Shown here piece after piece: positions 1-7,739 of a stretch of DNA of 37,086 nucleotides (position 1 is the first letter of the stretch; the number at the start of each line of letters is the position of its first letter). The stretch comes from an uncultured Alphaproteobacteria bacterium (GTDB lineage Bacteria > Pseudomonadota > Alphaproteobacteria > Caulobacterales > Aquidulcibacteraceae). A program made the position numbers and the translations under genes. Location: positions 1 through 37,086 of the forward strand of contig CADEEA010000031.1 in assembly GCA_902826245.1 (NCBI GenBank), given 5' to 3'. The notes under the pieces were generated by a model. It searched no databases, was not told the origin of the DNA, and saw only the letters and a program-made list of their open reading frames with translations.

Positions 1-14
1 GCATCGAAACCGAG

Positions 15-662
15 ATGCCGAAGAGTGAGGGCGTTACACACGCGGTCTCAGTGTGGTTTCCCTCGCTTGAACTACTTCACGAGGCTCGCTGGTATGCGAC
101 CGCCGCCATCGAAGCTTTCTACAGTTGGACCGAGCACGTCTTCATTTTAGCTGCCATTCTGAAAGGAAAGATCGCGACGGGCGAAGATGTCGCTAAGGTC
201 GCAGGCGCCGAGTGGAAGGAGAAGTTCAAGCTCGTATTGGACATCAACGACGCCGACACGAAGAAATTCTATGACCGGTTGCTCACGCTGAGAACGCAGG
301 TGCGGAATTTCGTGGCCCACGGCGCGTTCGGCAAGAATGGGCAGGCGCTGAGTTTTCACTCCAGCACGGGCGCCGTTCCCCTTCTTCTGCCTCACAGGCA
401 AAACAAGGATCACTTTGCATTCGGGAATGGCGTGGACTTCCTACCGCCGGAATCCATGCAACTGATCCATGACTTCATCGCCCATATGTGGGCTGGCGAC
501 TTGTCACCGGCGAAAATCTACATCGAAAGCGGCTTGCCACTTATTCTTTCCAACGTCGGCAACGGCCAGTACGCGAAAGCAATGGTCTCCGACGCTGAGA
601 TGACGGAATACACCGAGCATCTAGGCGAGATGTTCGACAACGCCGCGAACATGGATTGGTAG
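15..662 (+). CDS. HEPN-like hypothetical protein (possibly 5'-incomplete)
   Basis: Unrecognised 215-residue soluble protein, predicted largely helical. Its clearest signature is RNFVAH at residues 97-102, followed by GAFG; this fits the R-x(4-6)-H motif of HEPN domains, many of which are metal-independent ribonucleases in toxin-antitoxin, Abi and CRISPR-linked proteins. The reading frame stays open to the left edge of the window, so the ATG used here may not be the true start. It is convergent with the zinc-ribbon gene, whose stop codon is immediately adjacent. The neighbouring AbiU2-like protein has a second HEPN-type motif, which favours a defence or toxin role. The motif is seen directly; ribonuclease activity is inference. 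Confidence 0.6.
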   Translation: MPKSEGVTHAVSVWFPSLELLHEARWYATAAIEAFYSWTEHVFILAAILKGKIATGEDVAKVAGAEWKEKFKLVLDINDADTKKFYDRLLTLRTQVRNFVAHGAFGKNGQALSFHSSTGAVPLLLPHRQNKDHFAFGNGVDFLPPESMQLIHDFIAHMWAGDLSPAKIYIESGLPLILSNVGNGQYAKAMVSDAEMTEYTEHLGEMFDNAANMDW

Positions 663-929
663 TCAGCGCCGGTCGCTCTTGCGCTGGCGCACGACTTCTA
701 GCCGCCGATACTCGACCGTTACCGCTGCTTCACGCGCTGAACATCGGCTGCATTTCACGTCCTTCGCGATCTCGCGAAGGCATGTGCGAACGCCCCAAAG
801 ATGGAGCGCACGATCGATGGGCATGAAATTTCGCGTCTTGCATCGGTCGCAGTGGATCATGAGTCCAACGGCGCCGCTGCCTAGAGCACCAAGGCGAGGC
901 CCCGGGACGGCGGAATACTTGGACACCAT
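663..929 (-). CDS. Small zinc-ribbon protein
   Basis: An 88-residue basic protein with two CxxC knuckles (CDRC near residues 27-30 and CSRC near 60-63), the layout of a treble-clef or zinc-ribbon fold. A second possible start at residue 24 (position 860) lies just before the first knuckle; neither start has a good Shine-Dalgarno sequence. It lies 23 bases downstream of the AbiU2-like gene on the same strand, so the two are probably co-transcribed. Its role is unknown. Small zinc ribbons next to HEPN proteins may bind nucleic acid or regulate them, but that is inference. Confidence 0.55.
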   Translation of the reverse strand: MVSKYSAVPGPRLGALGSGAVGLMIHCDRCKTRNFMPIDRALHLWGVRTCLREIAKDVKCSRCSAREAAVTVEYRRLEVVRQRKSDRR

Positions 930-952
930 CGGCGAGACATCCGACGCTCCGC

Positions 953-1522
953 TTACGCGGCTGCGGCGGGGCTCGCTTTTCGCAATGTGCGCAGCAGATC
1001 AATGACGTCGCCAGCGCCAGCGCTCCAGCGAAAATCTAATGGGCCTTCGCCAACGGCGCGGCCAACTTCGTCGCAATAGTTCTGCATGGCTTCGAAGAAC
1101 GTCGTCACTTCGTGTGCGTCGTGTCCGCCGATCTCGTCGCCTTTGAGCACGGTCTTGGCGTCCAAGTGCGAGATCAGCCGATTACGCGGCGCCTTGATGA
1201 ACCCCCGATAACGCATCATCGCCGCTGCGTGCTGCTTGATCTCGGGTGTCAGCAAGCCCGCTGGCCCTAGCGCGAGGTTCATCGCCTCCACCGTGAGATT
1301 CACCCGCCCGCCGGTCTTGGGTGGATCGGTGATCTTGCAGACCTGGAGGTAGCAATACTCTTGGAGAATGCGGTTGAGATCGCCGAAGAAGATCACCGCC
1401 GATTGCTCCAAGAGCTTGCGCGTGTCGTCTTCATCGAAGAGCGTTGTGAACGTGTTGTAGCAATCGCGAAGCCAGATGCACTCGGCACGGAAGGCCACGA
1501 ATTGCTCGCGCAGCGTTGCCAT
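953..1522 (-). CDS. AbiU2-like HEPN protein
   Basis: A 189-residue protein resembling the AbiU2-type HEPN family. RNRLISH at residues 113-119, followed by LDAK, matches the family's catalytic-type R-x(4-6)-H segment with trailing D-K. I place the start at 1522 (MATLREQ) rather than the upstream in-frame codon at 1702, because GGAG lies seven bases before this ATG and the upstream 60 codons overlap the divergent gene's leader. It heads a likely two-gene operon with the zinc-ribbon gene and faces a DUF3800 gene across 196 bases. AbiU2-type proteins are known from phage abortive infection; a defence role here is inferred from family and context. Confidence 0.65.
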   Translation of the reverse strand: MATLREQFVAFRAECIWLRDCYNTFTTLFDEDDTRKLLEQSAVIFFGDLNRILQEYCYLQVCKITDPPKTGGRVNLTVEAMNLALGPAGLLTPEIKQHAAAMMRYRGFIKAPRNRLISHLDAKTVLKGDEIGGHDAHEVTTFFEAMQNYCDEVGRAVGEGPLDFRWSAGAGDVIDLLRTLRKASPAAAA

Positions 1523-1718
1523 TGATAGCTCCACTACCGGCTGACGCCGGTTGAACTCGCGTTCGACGATTATCCAGCCGATTCTCGACACCCCTTCCTT
1601 TTGTTCGCGGAATGTTCTACGAGTCAAGCCGCCCTTTTGGTTCGCAGGTCGGCCCGTGCTCGCCATTGGGGTGAGCGATTGCCGCAACCATATCTCCGGC
1701 AACCCGAAGGGGCGGAAC

Positions 1719-2729
1719 GTGGAAATCTATATCGACGAGTCGGGGACGTTCTCGGGCTTCGGCGGCCCCAAGAAGCCGTCCGTTGTTGGCGCCCTCATCA
1801 TTCCCGAGGCCGTGCGCGACGATCTCTTCGCCCGCTACGCTGCGCTGCGTCCATCGCTGCCGAAGGACAAAGGCGAAGTCAAAGGACGACAGCTATCAGC
1901 CGCTCACGTGGCGAGTGTCGTCGCAATGGTTCGGCCATTTCCGATTATCTTCGAAGCCACCGCGATTGATCCCGGGATGCATGATCGCGACGGAGTCGAA
2001 TATCACCGAACGCGCCAAGCTCAGGGCGTAACGCACATGGTGGATGAATGCGTCCACCAATCGATGCGAGACGGGCTTTGGGAATTGCGCCGCGAGCTAG
2101 AGGCGATCTCCCTACAGCTTTACATGCAGGCGACGGTGACGTTTGAACTCATATCGCGCATCCACACGCACGCGACGATGTTCTACGCCCAGCGTTTGCC
2201 GAAGGAGCTTGCCGCATTTCATTGGATTGTGGATGCCAAAGACAAGGCCATGCCAATCACGGCTTGGGAGAAATGGTGGTCGTATACGGTCATGCCGATG
2301 GTTCAGAGCAAGTCACGGCGTGAGCCGATGGCTATGCTCGAAGGCGCTGACTATTCGCACTTTGATCGCTTCATGACCGATTGGGAGGAATGGGCGTTTC
2401 CCGACGTTGAAGCGCCCGAAGACGGAAAGTGCGTGGACATCAAAAAGATCATGTCGGAGAGCTTCCGTTTCTCTGACACGCCAGAGCCAGGGCTAGAGTT
2501 AGTAGACATTCTCACGAATTCCACGCGGCGGGCGCTTATTGGAAACTTGGAGCAACGCGGTTGGAGCGGCATTCCTTCGCTCATGATCCATCGCAACAGC
2601 GCGTATATCCAGCTAATGTCTCTTCAAGACTTAGCAGATACTCGCGTGCCCTACGCGAGGATCATCCGCGCTTACTCTCAATCTGGTCGTGTGATGCTGC
2701 TTCCCGACCACTCTGAGCGTGCCGCGTAG
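1719..2729 (+). CDS. DUF3800 domain protein
   Basis: A 336-residue protein of the DUF3800 type. It opens with the hallmark EIYIDESG (Asp6, Glu7) and has the conserved late motif LELVDILTN with its Asp, followed by basic residues. The family is predicted to have an RNase-H-like acidic fold, often seen in mobile and defence-associated loci. I chose the GTG at 1719, preceded by AAGGGGCGGA, because DUF3800 proteins typically begin at this strand; the open frame continues upstream to 1551 but carries no family-like sequence. It is divergent from the AbiU2-like gene, sharing a promoter region. Catalytic activity and partner are unknown. Confidence 0.7.
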   Translation: MEIYIDESGTFSGFGGPKKPSVVGALIIPEAVRDDLFARYAALRPSLPKDKGEVKGRQLSAAHVASVVAMVRPFPIIFEATAIDPGMHDRDGVEYHRTRQAQGVTHMVDECVHQSMRDGLWELRRELEAISLQLYMQATVTFELISRIHTHATMFYAQRLPKELAAFHWIVDAKDKAMPITAWEKWWSYTVMPMVQSKSRREPMAMLEGADYSHFDRFMTDWEEWAFPDVEAPEDGKCVDIKKIMSESFRFSDTPEPGLELVDILTNSTRRALIGNLEQRGWSGIPSLMIHRNSAYIQLMSLQDLADTRVPYARIIRAYSQSGRVMLLPDHSERAA

Positions 2730-2739
2730 CCGCCCGTTG

Positions 2740-3516
2740 CTATCCCTCCAAGATCGGGAACTCGGAGTCAGGTAACGGCGTGTTTCCACGCCTTCGATAG
2801 GCGATGAAGCGATCCATCACACGCCATGCTCGCTCAGAGACGGTAGCTACGGTCTCGCCTTCCACCCGCTTATGGTTGCCGTGCCGTTTGGGTGCTGAAG
2901 TGCTCGTTATCAGCTTTAGATACGCTTCATCGACTCGCAGCGTCTCACGCATCTTGGCCCACGACGCGGCGACGCCGGTATCTGCACCAGCAATCATCAC
3001 ACGAATGGCCTCTACAGCACGGGCTAAGTTCACGGGCGACAAGTGATGATGTGCCATCGCGCCGTTGAGATCGTTCAGGGCGACAAACAGCGGTGGCTCT
3101 TCAATAACGAGCTTCAGAAGCTCCGCGAAGTCACTTTCGACCGAGTACGCCGTGCAGAACTTCGAGACATCGGGCCAACATACGGCTACGGGCGCTTCTC
3201 TGCCGTCGTGTGAGACCGTGTCGAGAACCACGACCAATGAAATGCCCTTGGCAAATCCAAGAATGTCCACCATCGCCTGAGCGAGATCGAGGGCACGTCG
3301 GTATAGGTCTCCCAAATGAAACGCGCCATCAGTTGTCACATCGACAGTCACTTGTGACTCGTTGATGGCGAAGCACAGCTCAGCAACAGCCGAGGTCGTG
3401 TCGTGCTGCCAGCGCACGGTGTGCGGAAGGCCGACCGTCACCTTCGCGATTTCGGGGATGACGCGGCCCCGAAACTGGGCGACGCCTATAATCGGTATTT
3501 CCATCGCCGGTATCAT
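2740..3516 (-). CDS. Hypothetical protein in accessory region
   Basis: I do not recognise a named family. The frame is open to 3618; MIPAMEIPIIG at 3516 (or the Met at 3504) is a likelier start than the Arg/Cys-rich upstream extension, but no convincing Shine-Dalgarno sequence decides it. The middle (DLYRRALDLAQAMVDILGFAKG) and the following stretch look helical. The C-terminal 60 residues combine RHG, a basic patch, SERAWRVMDRFIAYRRRGN and a PLP.SEFP tail, a layout I associate with uncharacterised mobile-element proteins. It is convergent with the DUF3800 gene (10 bases between stops). No catalytic motif is evident. Confidence 0.55.
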   Translation of the reverse strand: MIPAMEIPIIGVAQFRGRVIPEIAKVTVGLPHTVRWQHDTTSAVAELCFAINESQVTVDVTTDGAFHLGDLYRRALDLAQAMVDILGFAKGISLVVVLDTVSHDGREAPVAVCWPDVSKFCTAYSVESDFAELLKLVIEEPPLFVALNDLNGAMAHHHLSPVNLARAVEAIRVMIAGADTGVAASWAKMRETLRVDEAYLKLITSTSAPKRHGNHKRVEGETVATVSERAWRVMDRFIAYRRRGNTPLPDSEFPILEG

Positions 3517-3618
3517 GCGGTCTGTGTGGACCGAGTCGGAATTTTTGAGGCGCTCAGCGACCTTTGCTCTGCGCATTGGCCGAAGCGGCGGGATCGCGCA
3601 CCGCCCGCACTGGCCCAC

Positions 3619-3908
3619 TTTAAGTGGTAGGCGGGTGAAACGTCCGCTTTGCCGTGATCACGCGGTGAGGCGCGCTTCTCTTACTGCCCCCTCTTGAGGC
3701 ATCGGTTTGCGCGCGCGATCACTCCATTTTAGGGCGAGCGTTTGGACGCCCGACCTGTGCCCGCCTTGCTCACCCAGAGGCGCTCGTGACGGCGGATATT
3801 CGCGGATCAATTCCGACCAATTATCCTAGAATTTGCTGGCTCATTGCTGGCTTTTGCCGGTAGAAGCCACTTTGTGCCTTCGAGGGAGACTGTAAGTGCT
3901 TGATTTTA
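3619..3908. other. Non-coding stretch between accessory genes and tRNA-Val
   Basis: About 290 bases with no credible gene. It abuts the 3' end of tRNA-Val, which faces the accessory genes. This is where the attachment core of an integrated element would lie. No integrase remnant, clear terminator or repeat of the tRNA 3' end could be found inside the window; the matching copy, if any, would be beyond the left edge. Confidence 0.4.
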
Positions 3909-3983
<75 letters not shown>

Positions 3984-4012
3984 GACCGTCTAAGGTCACC
4001 GTTGGGTGGGGG

Positions 4013-4042
4013 GATATAGACTGCGTCTGGTTGTGGCTGCAA
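4013..4042 (-). promoter_or_regulatory. Candidate promoter for tRNA-Val
   Basis: On the minus strand TTGCAG (4042-4037) and TATATC (4018-4013) are 18 bases apart, a reasonable housekeeping-type -35/-10 pair. The -10 box ends 29 bases before the mature tRNA 5' end. Seen in sequence; not tested. Confidence 0.45.
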
Positions 4043-4049
4043 GTTCGGT

Positions 4050-4186
4050 TATCGGGGTCATGGGTTCGGTTTTCGGGGTTCGGTTGTCGGGGCTCGGGCC
4101 ACGCGCGCTCGTCCGCGCACAAGAGTTCGGGCTCCCGGATCCAGAGTACCGATTCCCGAATCCCGACAACCGAACCCCGAACCCCG
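4050..4186. repeat. Inverted repeat of degenerate TTCGGGG-type heptamers
   Basis: The left part is a run of imperfect 7-base units of the type TTCGGGG/TTCGGTT, and the right part carries the reverse complement. The 20-mer TTCGGGGTTCGGTTGTCGGG near 4073 recurs inverted near 4163. The arms lie about 70 bases apart and fill the gap between the tRNA and the cpdR stop codon, so the transcript from cpdR could form a long hairpin here. It may act as a transcript end or be a mobile palindromic element. Confidence 0.7.
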
Positions 4187-4189
4187 AAA

Positions 4190-4552
4190 TCAAGCCGCCG
4201 CGATCACGCGCTCGATCTCGACCACCAGATCGCGCAGATGGAACGGCTTGGACAACACCTTGGCGTCCTTGGGGGCCTGGCTTTGCGGTGAGAGCGCCAC
4301 GGCTGCGAAGCCAGTGATAAAGACGATCTTCATCGCCGGATCGGCTTCCGCGCCGCGGCGGGCTAGCTCGATGCCGTCGAGGCCCGGCATGACGATGTCT
4401 GTGAGCAGCAGGTCGAAGGAACTGTGCTCCAGCGCCTCCCAGGCGGAATCGCCGTCGCCATAGCCGGCCACATCGTGACCGGCGCGCGTCAGGCTCGTCG
4501 TCAGGAAGGCCCTGAGCGAGTCGTCATCTTCGGCCAAAAGGATACGCGCCAT
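4190..4552 (-). CDS. cpdR: CpdR-type single-domain response regulator
   Basis: A 120-residue receiver domain with no output domain. It has the acidic pocket E8-D9-D10, phosphoacceptor Asp52 (LLLTDIVMPG), Thr80 (FITGFAAVAL) and Lys102 (LSKPFHLRDL). In Caulobacter and rhizobia, unphosphorylated CpdR recruits substrates to the ClpXP protease during the cell cycle; the CckA-ChpT relay phosphorylates it. The close resemblance to the rhizobial CpdR type includes the ITGFAAVAL and SKPFHLRDLV stretches. The start at 4552 has GGAG eight bases upstream; the open frame to 4600 is an unsupported extension. It ends in three alanines, which could serve as a ClpX-type degron (inference). It is divergent from the N-formylglutamate amidohydrolase gene. 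Confidence 0.92.
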   Translation of the reverse strand: MARILLAEDDDSLRAFLTTSLTRAGHDVAGYGDGDSAWEALEHSSFDLLLTDIVMPGLDGIELARRGAEADPAMKIVFITGFAAVALSPQSQAPKDAKVLSKPFHLRDLVVEIERVIAAA

Positions 4553-4586
4553 TCCGCGCACTCCGAACACCCCACGCAACCGGTAA

Positions 4587-4610
4587 CCTTTACCATGCAA
4601 GTGGTAAAGG
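4587..4610. promoter_or_regulatory. Perfect 9-bp inverted repeat upstream of cpdR
   Basis: CCTTTACCA and TGGTAAAGG flank TGCAAG, about 35 bases before the cpdR start and 67 before the divergent amidohydrolase start. It could be an operator for the divergent pair or a hairpin in the cpdR leader. It does not match the TTAA-N7-TTAA form of CtrA boxes. Confidence 0.5.
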
Positions 4611-4676
4611 GCGGCTGAATAAGCGCCGCAGCCGGTATCTGTTGACGCTGCAGGCCTACCCGGCGATCAAGAGTAA

Positions 4677-5567
4677 ATGGACGCCATGGAGCCAAGCTGG
4701 GCGGAACCGGCGCTGGAGCATATTCCGGCAGCGCCGGCGCCTTTCGTATTAGTCCAACCGCTTCGTCACTCCGCGCCCCTGATCTTCGCGTCTCCCCATT
4801 CGGGCCGGCGCTATCCCCCGGAATTGTTGTCGCAAAGCCGGGTGGGGTTCGTGACGCTTCGTCGGCAAGAAGACGCCTATGTCGACGAATTGTTCGCCGG
4901 CGCCGCAAGCCACGGGGCGGCGCTGCTCTCGGCGAACATCGCCCGCGCCTATGTCGACCTCAACCGCGATCCCGACGAGCTTGACCCCGACATGTTCGAC
5001 GAGCGGCCGCTCGGTCGCCATTACAGCTCCGCGCGGGTGCAAGCCGGCCTCGGCGCGATCCCGCGCGTCAATAGCGACGGCCACCCGATTTATCGCAACA
5101 AGCTGCCGCTTGCCGACGCCGAGCGGCGATTGGCTTTGTACCACCGCCCCTATCACGCCAAGCTGGCCGCTCTGATCGAAGAGGCCAAACAGAAATTCGG
5201 CTGCGCCGTGCTGGTCGATTGCCATTCCATGCCGGCCAGCGCCCGCGGCGCGCATGCCCCCGATATCGTGTTGGGCGACCGGTTCGGCGCGGCCTGCCAC
5301 CCCTCGGTCACCGCGCTGGCGGAGGCGAGCTTGCGCCGCCTGGGATACCGGGTGGCGCGCAACGCGCCATTTGCGGGCGGCCACACCACCCAAGCTTATG
5401 GCCGCCCGGTTCAACAGGTGCACGCACTGCAGATCGAGATCAGCCGGACGCTTTACCTTGACGAACGCACGCTGGAGCGCACCAGCGGCTTTGCCCGCGT
5501 CCGCGCCGACATGACCCGCCTCGCTGAGGCCTTAGCCGAGGCCTGCCTGCATAAGAGCTTGGCCTGA
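4677..5567 (+). CDS. N-formylglutamate amidohydrolase family protein
   Basis: A 296-residue enzyme of the FGase family, which hydrolyses N-formyl-L-glutamate (last step of one histidine-degradation route) or related N-formyl amino acids in the cytosol. Family motifs include FASPHSGRRYP near residues 37-47 (metal-binding His region), YVDLNRDPDELDP and LVDCHSMP with its Asp/His pair, and a late HALQIEISRTLYLDE segment. A second ATG three codons on (4686) is also possible; AAGAG precedes the first. It is divergent from cpdR. The cpdR, FGase and inositol-monophosphatase grouping is also known in rhizobia, so this is likely ancestral synteny. No hut genes are nearby, so a histidine-degradation role is not assured. 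Confidence 0.88.
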   Translation: MDAMEPSWAEPALEHIPAAPAPFVLVQPLRHSAPLIFASPHSGRRYPPELLSQSRVGFVTLRRQEDAYVDELFAGAASHGAALLSANIARAYVDLNRDPDELDPDMFDERPLGRHYSSARVQAGLGAIPRVNSDGHPIYRNKLPLADAERRLALYHRPYHAKLAALIEEAKQKFGCAVLVDCHSMPASARGAHAPDIVLGDRFGAACHPSVTALAEASLRRLGYRVARNAPFAGGHTTQAYGRPVQQVHALQIEISRTLYLDERTLERTSGFARVRADMTRLAEALAEACLHKSLA

Positions 5568-5601
5568 AAAAGAAAAAGCCGCGGAGCGTGAGCCCCGCGG
5601 C
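5567..5601 (-). terminator. Rho-independent terminator, minus strand
   Basis: On the minus strand GCCGCGG and CCGCGGC form a 7-bp GC stem (5601-5595 with 5584-5578), followed at once by TTTTTCTTTTT (5577-5567). There is no T-run on the plus side, so it would stop transcription arriving from the right, such as from the small ORF at 5607-5780. It lies directly after the stop codon of the amidohydrolase gene. Confidence 0.7.
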
Positions 5602-5606
5602 GAAAG

Positions 5607-5780
5607 TCAATAGGGAGGAAACGCCCGACAGGGCGGTTGCGCCGTCGCGAAACGCCGCAACGCAACAAAGTTAGTGCTGCGTTGCACAATGCGCAAGCCG
5701 TATTCGCGACCGCGGTTCGTCACTTCGTGCAAACGTCCTGTTTTTGCTCTATTATTTTCGTTTCGCATGCTATATTGCAT
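5607..5780 (-). CDS. Candidate small basic protein upstream of typA
   Basis: A 53- or 57-codon minus-strand ORF in the gap before typA. It starts at ATG 5768 or ATG 5780 and ends in TGA six bases before a strong minus-strand terminator. The product is basic (RNENNRAKTGR, NRGREYGLRIVQR) and ends in a proline-rich PPCRAFPPY. The open frame continues upstream to 6008, antisense to the typA start, but that part looks like shadow. No clear Shine-Dalgarno sequence is seen. The terminator indicates a real transcript here; it may be this peptide or a small RNA. I do not recognise a family. Confidence 0.4.
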   Translation of the reverse strand: MQYSMRNENNRAKTGRLHEVTNRGREYGLRIVQRSTNFVALRRFATAQPPCRAFPPY

Positions 5781-5781
5781 G
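5766..5781. promoter_or_regulatory. Short palindrome CATGC-tatatt-GCATG
   Basis: A 16-base palindrome with an AT core (CATGC, six bases, GCATG). It covers both possible starts of the minus-strand small ORF and lies in the typA upstream region. The TATATT core could serve as a -10 box for typA, but no well-spaced -35 is visible. Confidence 0.3.
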
Positions 5782-5849
5782 TGCTCAGTGCTAGCTTGGA
5801 TGGATCCGCTTGCCGAAATCGGCGGCGGCGACATTGAACCGGGCGGCGA

Positions 5850-5868
5850 GGCCGGGCAGAACCCGGCC
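5850..5868 (+). promoter_or_regulatory. Hairpin in the typA leader
   Basis: GGCCGGG-CAGAA-CCCGGCC forms a 7-bp GC stem with a 5-base loop, 26 bases before the typA ATG. There is no T-run, so it is not a standard terminator; it may shape the leader or stabilise the mRNA. Confidence 0.4.
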
Positions 5869-5894
5869 CTACCCTCAACCGAAAGCCCCCTTCC

Positions 5895-7721
5895 ATGGCC
5901 GAGCGCCTGCGCAATCTCGCGATCATCGCCCACGTCGACCACGGTAAGACCACTTTGGTGGACCAGATGCTGGTTCAAGGCGGGGCGTTCCGCGCCAATG
6001 AAGCCCATGCCGAGCGGGCGATGGATTCCAACGACCAGGAGCGCGAGCGCGGCATCACCATCCTGGCCAAGTGCACCTCGATCCTATGGGGCGCTGACAT
6101 GCGTCTCAATATCGTCGACACCCCCGGCCACGCCGATTTCGGCGGCGAGGTCGAGCGTATCCTCGGCATGGTCGATGGCTGCCTGTTGTTGGTGGACGCC
6201 GCAGAAGGGCCGATGCCGCAGACCAAGTTCGTGCTCTCGAAGGCGCTGAAGCGGGGCTTGCGTCCCATCGTCGTGCTCAACAAGGTCGATCGCCCCAACG
6301 CCGATCCCGACCAAGCGCTTTCCGACATCTTCGATATGTTTCTCGCGCTCGGCGCCAGCGACGACCAGGCCGATTTTCCGATCCTGTACGCCTCGGGCAA
6401 AGAAGGCTGGGCGGTCAGCGACATGAAACACGAGCGCAAGGATCTTTCCGCGCTGTTCGACAAGATCGTCGAGCACGTGCCCGAGCCGGCGCCCGTACAA
6501 AAGCGCGAGGAAAAATTCGCACTGCTCGTCACCATGCTCGACGCCGATCCATTTTTGGGACGCGTTCTGACCGGCCGCGTCGAATCCGGCAAAATTTCTG
6601 CCGGCGAGACGGTCAAATCGATCTCGCGCGACGGCAAGGAATTGGAACGCGGGCGGCTCACCAAATTGCTGGCCTATCGCGGCTTGAAGCGCGTGCCGGT
6701 GGACCGCGCCGAGGCCGGCGACATCGTCGCCATCGCCGGCTTGGTCGGCACCACGGTTTCCGACACGGTGGGCTCGATCGAATTGAGCCAACCCATTTCC
6801 GCGCCGCCCATCGATCCGCCGACGCTTTCGATCAGCGTGTCGATCAACGATTCCCCGCTTGCGGGCCGCGCGGGCGATAAAGTGCAAAGCCGCGTCATTC
6901 GCGACCGGCTGTTGCGCGAGGCGGAATCCAATGTCGCCATCCGCGTCACCGAAACTGACAACAAGGATTCCTACGACGTCGCCGGGCGCGGCGAATTGCA
7001 GCTGGGCGTGCTGATCGAAACCATGCGCCGCGAAGGCTTCGAGGTCTCGATCTCGCGCCCGCGCGTGCTGACCCGCGAGGAGAACGGAAAAACGCTGGAG
7101 CCGATCGAAGAAGCCGTGGTTGACGTTGACCAGGAATATTCCGGCGTCGTGATCGAGAAGATGAGCTTGCGCAAAGCCGAACTCGCCGACATGCGCCCCT
7201 CCGGCGGCGACAAAACGCGGCTTGTGTTCCACGCACCCTCGCGCGGGCTTATCGGCTATCACGGCGAATTCCTCACCGACACGCGCGGCTCGGGCGTCAT
7301 GAACCGCCTCTTCCATGGCTGGGCGCCATGGAAAGGCGACATCCCCGGCCGCCGCAACGGCGCTTTGGTCTCCAACGACAAGGGCCAGTCCACAGCGTAC
7401 GCGCTGTGGAACCTGGAAGAACGCGGCACGATGTTCATTGCCGACGGCGAGGACGTCTATGAAGGCATGATCATCGGCGAGAATTCGCGCGGCGAAGATC
7501 TCGACGTCAATCCGCTCAAGGGCAAGAAGCTCACCAACGTGCGCGCGTCGGGCAAGGACGAGTCCATCCGCCTAACGCCGCCGCGGCGCCTCACGCTGGA
7601 GCAAGCCATCGCCTGGATCGAGGACGATGAATTGGTGGAAGTCACCCCCGCCGCCATCCGCCTACGTAAGGCCTATCTCGATCCGAACGAGCGCAAGCGC
7701 GCGGCGAAGGCGGCGGGGTAA
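5895..7721 (+). CDS. typA: TypA/BipA ribosome-associated GTPase
   Basis: A 608-residue translational GTPase of full family length. G-domain motifs are clear: AHVDHGKTT (residues 12-20), the switch-I RGITI region, DTPGH near 76-80 and NKVD. The C-terminal half has the TypA-specific [20 protein letters not shown] and [16 protein letters not shown] segments. TypA binds the 70S ribosome and helps 50S assembly and stress or cold adaptation. The start is set by the [16 protein letters not shown]-terminus typical of the family; its Shine-Dalgarno sequence is weak. The alpha/beta hydrolase gene begins 18 bases after its stop and may be co-transcribed. Very sure. Confidence 0.97.
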   Translation: MAERLRNLAIIAHVDHGKTTLVDQMLVQGGAFRANEAHAERAMDSNDQERERGITILAKCTSILWGADMRLNIVDTPGHADFGGEVERILGMVDGCLLLVDAAEGPMPQTKFVLSKALKRGLRPIVVLNKVDRPNADPDQALSDIFDMFLALGASDDQADFPILYASGKEGWAVSDMKHERKDLSALFDKIVEHVPEPAPVQKREEKFALLVTMLDADPFLGRVLTGRVESGKISAGETVKSISRDGKELERGRLTKLLAYRGLKRVPVDRAEAGDIVAIAGLVGTTVSDTVGSIELSQPISAPPIDPPTLSISVSINDSPLAGRAGDKVQSRVIRDRLLREAESNVAIRVTETDNKDSYDVAGRGELQLGVLIETMRREGFEVSISRPRVLTREENGKTLEPIEEAVVDVDQEYSGVVIEKMSLRKAELADMRPSGGDKTRLVFHAPSRGLIGYHGEFLTDTRGSGVMNRLFHGWAPWKGDIPGRRNGALVSNDKGQSTAYALWNLEERGTMFIADGEDVYEGMIIGENSRGEDLDVNPLKGKKLTNVRASGKDESIRLTPPRRLTLEQAIAWIEDDELVEVTPAAIRLRKAYLDPNERKRAAKAAG

Positions 7722-7739
7722 CGCCAGGGAGAGGCCGAG

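Noticed and set aside
1551..1718. N-terminal extension of the DUF3800 protein
   Set aside because: The sequence has no family similarity and overlaps the divergent gene's promoter; GTG 1719 with a ribosome site fits the family start.
4190..4600. Longer CpdR starting at 4600
   Set aside because: The added 16 residues are not part of the family, and the Met at 4552 has a well-placed GGAG.
5578..5601. Terminator for the amidohydrolase gene on the plus strand
   Set aside because: There is no T-run after the stem on the plus strand; the T-run lies on the minus strand only.
6084..7316. A 410-codon minus-strand frame
   Set aside because: It is antisense to the well-supported typA gene and has no recognisable domain.
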